From NCBI GenBank assembly GCA_008933525.1, contig WBUV01000076.1, forward strand, positions 1 to 10,365: 10,365 bases of DNA, read 5' to 3'. The translations under genes were made by a program, and so were the position numbers. This document shows, one piece after another, positions 5,882-10,365 of the stretch; position 1 is the first letter of the stretch; the number at the start of each line of letters is the position of its first letter. The notes beneath the pieces were generated by a model. The model ran no database searches, was not told where the DNA came from, and saw only the letters and a program-made list of their open reading frames with translations. Source of the stretch: Bacteroidales bacterium. GTDB taxonomy: Bacteria; Bacteroidota; Bacteroidia; Bacteroidales; Tenuifilaceae.

Positions 5882-8800
5882 ATGGGAAAATTTGTACATC
5901 TGCACGTTCACACACAATACTCCATTCTCGATGGAGCATCGAGCATTAAGGGCTTGATTGATAGGGCTAGGGAACTGGGCATGCCTGGAGTTGCGGTTAC
6001 CGATCATGGCAATATGTTCGGAGTAAAGGAGTTTATCAATACAGCCAACAAGATTAATGGCTCTGTTAACGATGAAATTAAAAAGATTAAGTGCGATATA
6101 GAGAACCTTCACGCTGAAAAGGAAAAGATTGCCGATTTCGATTCTCAAATAGAAAAGCTAAAAGCTAAAATTGCAGAGCAGGAAACTAAACTTTTCAAAC
6201 CAATTATTGGATGTGAGGTTTATGTTGCTAAAAAAACTCGGTTCGACAGAACCGATAAAGAGGACAGAGGAAATCATCACCTTATACTGCTTGCCAAGAA
6301 CAAAGAGGGATATCACAACCTTGTTAAACTTGTAAGTTACGGTTTTACCGAGGGATTTTACTATAAACCTAGGATTGATAAGGAATTGCTACGCAAACAT
6401 AGTGCAGGATTAATTGTATCGAGCGCATGCTTGGGTGGTGAAATTCCACAAGCCATTATGAATGGCGATATGGCTGCTGCGGAGCAAATTGCTCTAGAGT
6501 TCAAGGAAATTTTTGGCGATGATTACTACCTTGAGTTGATGCTCCACAAGTCGGGCGATTTTAAGATTGACGAGGATGTTTACGAAAATCAACTAAAGGT
6601 AAACAAGGCAATAATTGAACTATCCAAGAAAACGGGCATCAAGTGCATTGCAACTAACGACGTACACTTTGTACTTGCCGAGGATGCTCAGGCTCACGAT
6701 AGGCTAATCTGCTTAAATACGGGTAAGGATTTAGACGATAAAAACAGGATGCGCTACACTTTTCAGGAGTACCTGAAGAGTGAAGCCGAGATGCTTGCTA
6801 ACTTCCCCGATTTCCCCGAGGCAATTTACAACACTGAGGAGATTTTCAACAAGGTGGAGTACTACAGCCTAAGCAGTAAACCTATCATGCCTTACTTCCC
6901 TTTGCCCGATGGATTTACCGACGATAACGACTACTTAAGATATTTATCCTACGAAGGTGCTAAGCAACGCTGGGGAGAGGAACTTCCCGATAATGTAAAA
7001 GAACGCTTGGATTTCGAACTCGAGGTTGTGGCTAGAATGGGTTATCCTGGGTACTTCCTAATTGTTTGGGACTTTATTCGTGCTGCTAGGGAGATGGGTG
7101 TTTCCGTTGGACCCGGACGTGGTTCTGCAGCTGGCTCAGCAGTTGCATACTGCTTAAAGATTACCGACATAGATCCGGTTAAGTACGATTTGCTGTTTGA
7201 GCGTTTCCTTAACCCGGAACGTGTATCGATGCCCGATATCGATATCGACTTTGACGAGGATGGACGCGAGGACGTTTTAAAGTACGTTGTGGATAAGTAT
7301 GGGGCAAAGCGTGTTGCGCATATTGTAACTTTTGGGACAATGGCGGCTCGTTCATCAATTAAGGACGTTGCCCGTGTACAAAAGTTGGAATTATCTACTG
7401 CCGATAGGCTTGCCAAACTAGTGCCTGAACGACCAGGAACTACACTAAAGGATGCCTTTAAAGAAGTTCCAGAACTCGACAAGGAGCGAAAATCAACAAA
7501 TGAGTTAATTCGCTCAACCTTAGAGTATGCCCAAGTACTAGAGGGAACAGTTAGACAAACAGGAGTTCACGCCTGTGGTATTATTATTGGTCGCGACGAT
7601 TTGGAGGAGTACGTTCCTTTATCGACCAACAAGGAAACATCACTATTTGTTACGCAGTACGAAGGTTCGCACGTTGAGGATATTGGGTTGCTAAAAATGG
7701 ACTTCCTTGGATTGAAAACTCTTTCAATCATAAAGGATGCATTACAACTGGTTAAAGAGTCTACAGGAAAAGAACTTGATATTGATAAAATTCCATTAAA
7801 CGACTCCAAAACGTTCGAATTGTTCTCTAAAGGCGAAACCACTGCCATATTCCAGTTCGAGTCGCCTGGGATGAAAAAGCATATGCGTGCTCTGGAACCA
7901 AACCGCTTTGAGGACTTAATCGCCATGAATGCGCTTTACCGTCCGGGGCCCATGGAGTACATCCCAAGTTTCATCAACCGTAAGCACGGACGCGAGAAAA
8001 TTGAGTACGACATTGCCGATATGGAAGAATACCTGAAGGATACCTACGGAATTACGGTATATCAGGAGCAGGTGATGTTACTTTCGCAGAAGTTGGCTGG
8101 TTTCACAAAGGGACAAGCCGATGCTCTGCGTAAGGCGATGGGTAAGAAGCTCCGCAAGGTAATGGACGAACTTAAGGAGAAGTTTGTTGAGGGTTGCTCA
8201 AAGAACGGACACGACAAGGCAAAAGTTGAAAAGGTTTGGACCGACTGGGAAGCCTTTGCGGAGTATGCATTCAACAAATCGCACTCAACTTGCTATGCTT
8301 ACGTTGCTTATCAAACTGCATATATAAAGGCGCACTACCCCAGCCAGTTTATGGCTGCTGTGCTGAGCCGCAACCTGTCGGACATAAAGAAAATCACAAT
8401 CTTTATGGACGAATGCCGTCGCATGGGTATTCAGGTGCTTGGCCCCGATGTAAATGAGAGTCATTACAAATTCTCGGTAATGCCCAATGGCGATATCCGC
8501 TTTGGGTTAGGTGCAATTAAAGGGATGGGCGAGAATGCTGTGGCAAACATCATCGAAACACGAAGCAGCGGAGGCAAGTTCAAGGATATTTACGACTTTA
8601 TGGAGCGCGTTAACCTTCAAACTGTCAATAAGAAAAACTTAGAGGTACTTGTGGTTTCAGGTGCTTTTGAAAACTTGAGTCCTGTTAGCCGTAGCACATA
8701 CCTTACACCAGACCCAAGAGGAGGTACTTACCTTGAAACTTTAATGCGTTGGGGTATAAAGGCTCAAACCGAGAAGCAGAGTAGTCAAATGTCGCTTTTT

Positions 8801-9508
8801 GGAACAAGTGGCGATTTTGAAATGCCAAAACCCGAAATTCCAAAGGTTGAGGAATGGCCAACAATAGAACTACTGAACCGAGAGAAGGATGTTATTGGGA
8901 TTTATCTATCGGCACATCCTTTGGATGAATTCAGGTTTGAGATTGAAAATCTTTGCAACGTCACTCTTGCCGACCTTAAAAACATGGAGCAGTACAAGGA
9001 TCGCGATGTAACTATTGCGGGGATGATTATTGCTGCAAAAATTGACACTACAAAGAACGGAAAGCCTTACGGCCGACTTACGCTGGAGGATTACTCCGAT
9101 ACAATGGAGATAATGCTTTTTGGTAAGGACTTTGAAACTTTCCGTAACTTTTGCTACACTGGCTATATGGTTATGATTAAAGGAAAAGTTCAGCCCAAAG
9201 CATTTAGGCCTGAGGAACTTGAACTTAAAATCAGAACTATTACAATGCTTTACGAGGTTCGGGAGCAGCAAATAAAAGGTATAACTATTACGTTGCCACT
9301 GGCAGAGGTAAACGATATTCTAATTGATGACTTTATCAAACTATCATCGAAGGATAAGGCAAAAGTTCTGTTGAAGTTTAAAATTGTTGACCCCGAAAAT
9401 AGGGTCTCTGTCGATTTATTCTCGCGCTCCTACAAAGTGAATATAACAAATGAGTTTGTTAACTTTCTAAAGGATAACGAGATGGATTTTAAATTATCAG
9501 CCGATTAA
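5882..9508 (+). CDS. dnaE: DNA polymerase III subunit alpha (replicative polymerase)
   Basis: This 1208-residue protein is the catalytic subunit that copies the chromosome. From the N-terminus it has a PHP domain (about 4-290) with HLHVHTQYS at 6-14, TDHG at 40-43 and NDVHF at 259-263, and a 41-47 residue coiled-coil insert (about 60-106). The palm follows, with PGRGSAAGS (411-419) and PDIDIDF (451-457); D452, D454 and D607 (in LLKMDFLGLKT) correspond to the three catalytic aspartates of E. coli DnaE. The fingers carry RQTGVHACGIIIG (558-570), FQFESPGMKKHM (657-668), ALYRPGPM (684-691) and FNKSHSTCYAYVAYQ (797-811). A helix-hairpin-helix region (GAIKGMGENAV, 877-887), a clamp-binding motif QMSLF (969-973) and an OB fold (about 1042-1125) follow. 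E. coli DnaE has 1160 residues; the insert explains most of the difference. The start ATG directly precedes GKFVHLHVH, as expected. trxA lies 68 bp downstream. Confidence 0.97.
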   Translation: MGKFVHLHVHTQYSILDGASSIKGLIDRARELGMPGVAVTDHGNMFGVKEFINTANKINGSVNDEIKKIKCDIENLHAEKEKIADFDSQIEKLKAKIAEQETKLFKPIIGCEVYVAKKTRFDRTDKEDRGNHHLILLAKNKEGYHNLVKLVSYGFTEGFYYKPRIDKELLRKHSAGLIVSSACLGGEIPQAIMNGDMAAAEQIALEFKEIFGDDYYLELMLHKSGDFKIDEDVYENQLKVNKAIIELSKKTGIKCIATNDVHFVLAEDAQAHDRLICLNTGKDLDDKNRMRYTFQEYLKSEAEMLANFPDFPEAIYNTEEIFNKVEYYSLSSKPIMPYFPLPDGFTDDNDYLRYLSYEGAKQRWGEELPDNVKERLDFELEVVARMGYPGYFLIVWDFIRAAREMGVSVGPGRGSAAGSAVAYCLKITDIDPVKYDLLFERFLNPERVSMPDIDIDFDEDGREDVLKYVVDKYGAKRVAHIVTFGTMAARSSIKDVARVQKLELSTADRLAKLVPERPGTTLKDAFKEVPELDKERKSTNELIRSTLEYAQVLEGTVRQTGVHACGIIIGRDDLEEYVPLSTNKETSLFVTQYEGSHVEDIGLLKMDFLGLKTLSIIKDALQLVKESTGKELDIDKIPLNDSKTFELFSKGETTAIFQFESPGMKKHMRALEPNRFEDLIAMNALYRPGPMEYIPSFINRKHGREKIEYDIADMEEYLKDTYGITVYQEQVMLLSQKLAGFTKGQADALRKAMGKKLRKVMDELKEKFVEGCSKNGHDKAKVEKVWTDWEAFAEYAFNKSHSTCYAYVAYQTAYIKAHYPSQFMAAVLSRNLSDIKKITIFMDECRRMGIQVLGPDVNESHYKFSVMPNGDIRFGLGAIKGMGENAVANIIETRSSGGKFKDIYDFMERVNLQTVNKKNLEVLVVSGAFENLSPVSRSTYLTPDPRGGTYLETLMRWGIKAQTEKQSSQMSLFGTSGDFEMPKPEIPKVEEWPTIELLNREKDVIGIYLSAHPLDEFRFEIENLCNVTLADLKNMEQYKDRDVTIAGMIIAAKIDTTKNGKPYGRLTLEDYSDTMEIMLFGKDFETFRNFCYTGYMVMIKGKVQPKAFRPEELELKIRTITMLYEVREQQIKGITITLPLAEVNDILIDDFIKLSSKDKAKVLLKFKIVDPENRVSVDLFSRSYKVNITNEFVNFLKDNEMDFKLSAD
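6059..6199 (+). other. Coiled-coil insert inside the DnaE PHP domain
   Basis: Residues about 60-106 of DnaE lie between the conserved EFINTANK segment and FKPIIGCEVYV. In Thermus-type DnaE these two elements are almost directly joined. The insert is charged, with hydrophobic residues at heptad-like spacing and repeated EKL, AEK and KIAEQE patterns, so an antiparallel helical hairpin projecting from the PHP domain is likely. I recall similar inserts in other Bacteroidota DnaE proteins; the role is unknown. Confidence 0.7.
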
Positions 9509-9511
9509 ACT

Positions 9512-9538
9512 TTTGAATTTCTTTTTCGTTTATTTTTG
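9512..9538 (+). promoter_or_regulatory. Possible promoter for trxA
   Basis: TATTTTTG (9531-9538) matches the Bacteroidota -7 consensus TAnnTTTG exactly and lies 38 bp before the trxA ATG. The nearest TTTG upstream (9512-9515) is only 15 bp away, shorter than the usual spacing of about 20. The -33 part is therefore doubtful, and a T-rich stretch can match by chance. Confidence 0.35.
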
Positions 9539-9576
9539 TAATTTTATGAGGCGAAAATTTTAAAACAACAATAGAT

Positions 9577-9894
9577 ATGGCACTACAAGTAACAGATTCA
9601 AATTTTGATGAGTTAGTATTAAACTCAGGAAAACCAGCATTGGTTGATTTTTGGGCAGAATGGTGTGGCCCATGCAGAATGATTGCTCCTTACGTTGAGC
9701 AAATTGCCGAGGAGTACAAGGATAAGGCTGTTGTGGCAAAGGTTGATGTTGACAGCTGCCCAGGCATTGCCGCTCGCTATGGAATCAGAAACATTCCTAC
9801 AATCCTATTCTTTAAAGGTGGTGAGCAAGTTGACAAACAGGTTGGCGCAGTTCCCAAAAGCAACTTGGTTGCTAAATTAGAGGCGTTACTATAA
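9577..9894 (+). CDS. trxA: Thioredoxin
   Basis: This is a 105-residue single-domain thioredoxin of the usual length. The redox site WCGPC spans 29-33 (catalytic C30 and C33) within FWAEWCGPCRMIAP. The buried aspartate is D24, the cis-proline is P74 in RNIPT, and the glycine motif is GG at 81-82. There is no signal peptide, so it acts in the cytoplasm, reducing disulfides in enzymes such as ribonucleotide reductase and peroxiredoxins with electrons from thioredoxin reductase. An extra cysteine (C61, in VDVDSCPG) lies where E. coli thioredoxin has a non-cysteine residue. The gene lies 68 bp after dnaE with an A-rich leader and no Shine-Dalgarno site, and is closed by a terminator 20 bp downstream. 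Sequence between dnaE and trxA allows either read-through or its own promoter. Confidence 0.96.
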   Translation: MALQVTDSNFDELVLNSGKPALVDFWAEWCGPCRMIAPYVEQIAEEYKDKAVVAKVDVDSCPGIAARYGIRNIPTILFFKGGEQVDKQVGAVPKSNLVAKLEALL

Positions 9895-9914
9895 TTTTTT
9901 GCAATTATATTTGG

Positions 9915-9939
9915 GGTCGGGTTTCCCCCGACCTTTTTT
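9915..9939 (+). terminator. Rho-independent terminator after trxA
   Basis: The GGTCGGG arm (9915-9921) pairs with CCCGACC (9927-9933) across a five-base loop and is followed at once by six T (9934-9939). It starts 20 bp after the trxA stop and separates it from the next gene, which begins at 9965. Confidence 0.92.
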
Positions 9940-9964
9940 ATTTTATCTATCTAAAGTTTTTACT

Positions 9965-10365
9965 ATGAAAGTTTGCGTTTACTGTGCATCGAGCAACAAG
10001 GTTGATGAGAAATACTTTAAAGCCACCGAGATTTTGGCCAAAAACTTAGCCAAGAATGGAATTACTTCCGTTTACGGAGGAGGCTCAAATGGATTGATGG
10101 GATGTCTTGCCGATACAGCGCTACAGGAGGGCGGAAAAGTGATTGGCATTCTGCCTCACTTTATGGACAAGGTGGAATGGGGACATAAAAACCTAACCGA
10201 ACTTATCCTTGTTAAGGATATGCATGAGCGCAAACGCCTTTTAATTGAAGGAGTAGATGCTGTTGTAGCATTACCTGGTGGCTGTGGAACGTTGGAAGAG
10301 TTGATGGAGGTTATCACCCTAAAACGATTAGGAAAATTCACTAAGCCAATCATCATCCTCAATAC
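9965..10365 (+). CDS. LOG family (TIGR00730) Rossmann-fold nucleotide phosphoribohydrolase, N-terminal part
   Basis: The frame is open from the ATG at 9965 to the window edge, giving 133 residues with the C-terminus missing. MKVCVYCASS (1-10) and SVYGGGSNGLMG (35-46) form the nucleotide-binding Rossmann start. MHERK (86-90) and PGGCGTLEE (104-112) match the two signature motifs of the LOG/lysine-decarboxylase-like family. In that family the Arg and Glu of these motifs act in cleaving the N-glycosidic bond of AMP or cytokinin ribotides. In bacteria without plant hosts the role is thought to be nucleotide turnover or is unsettled, and the old label 'lysine decarboxylase' is wrong. The residue between PGG and GT is Cys107, where other members often have Tyr, Phe, Ser or Thr. 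The gene starts 26 bp after the trxA terminator; no convincing promoter lies between. Confidence 0.88.
   Translation, partial: MKVCVYCASSNKVDEKYFKATEILAKNLAKNGITSVYGGGSNGLMGCLADTALQEGGKVIGILPHFMDKVEWGHKNLTELILVKDMHERKRLLIEGVDAVVALPGGCGTLEELMEVITLKRLGKFTKPIIILN

Noticed and set aside
7042..7926. Long antisense open frames inside dnaE
   Set aside because: They are serine-rich and mirror the codon pattern of dnaE on the other strand. They have no start context or domain, so they are shadows.
9906..9913. TATATTTG, an exact match to the -7 consensus, upstream of the LOG-family gene
   Set aside because: There is no TTG about 20 bp upstream, and a transcript starting here would run straight into the trxA terminator hairpin at 9915-9939.

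Overview
The window looks like ordinary chromosome from a member of Bacteroidota, most likely of the Bacteroidales type. Four things point that way: a type IX secretion (T9SS) type A C-terminal sorting domain; promoter-like sites of the Bacteroidota form TTG-N20-TAnnTTTG; weak or absent Shine-Dalgarno sites with A-rich leaders; and a dnaE-trxA neighbourhood whose DnaE carries a coiled-coil insert in the PHP domain that I recall from Bacteroidota relatives. The lineage is an inference from sequence features, not from a search.

Layout. The 3' end of recQ (1-438) is followed by a two-gene ABC-2 type exporter: an ATPase of the BcrA/NatA type (486-1385) and a membrane permease (1392-2213). A recognisable promoter (2245-2275) then drives a secreted T9SS cargo protein of unknown function (2303-3334). 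A strong bidirectional hairpin terminator (3352-3388) separates it from a minus-strand pair of tandem paralogues. These encode predicted outer-membrane or cell-surface proteins of unknown function (4503-5588 and 3405-4488). The downstream copy has a one-base frameshift near its N-terminus; removing one base restores a 360-residue protein, against 361 residues in the intact copy.

A 293-bp divergent intergenic region (5589-5881) holds a minus-strand promoter candidate and an inverted repetition of parts of it. Then come dnaE (5882-9508, replicative DNA polymerase III alpha subunit), trxA (9577-9894, thioredoxin), a Rho-independent terminator, and the 5' part of a LOG-family (TIGR00730) nucleotide phosphoribohydrolase gene that runs off the window end.

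RecQ, DnaE and thioredoxin are housekeeping functions and the exporter and surface proteins are envelope functions; I see no single pathway tying them together. There is no mobile element, CRISPR array, tRNA or rRNA. The least explained part is the tandem surface-protein pair with its frameshift and the divergent regulatory region in front of it. I found no clear new multi-gene system.
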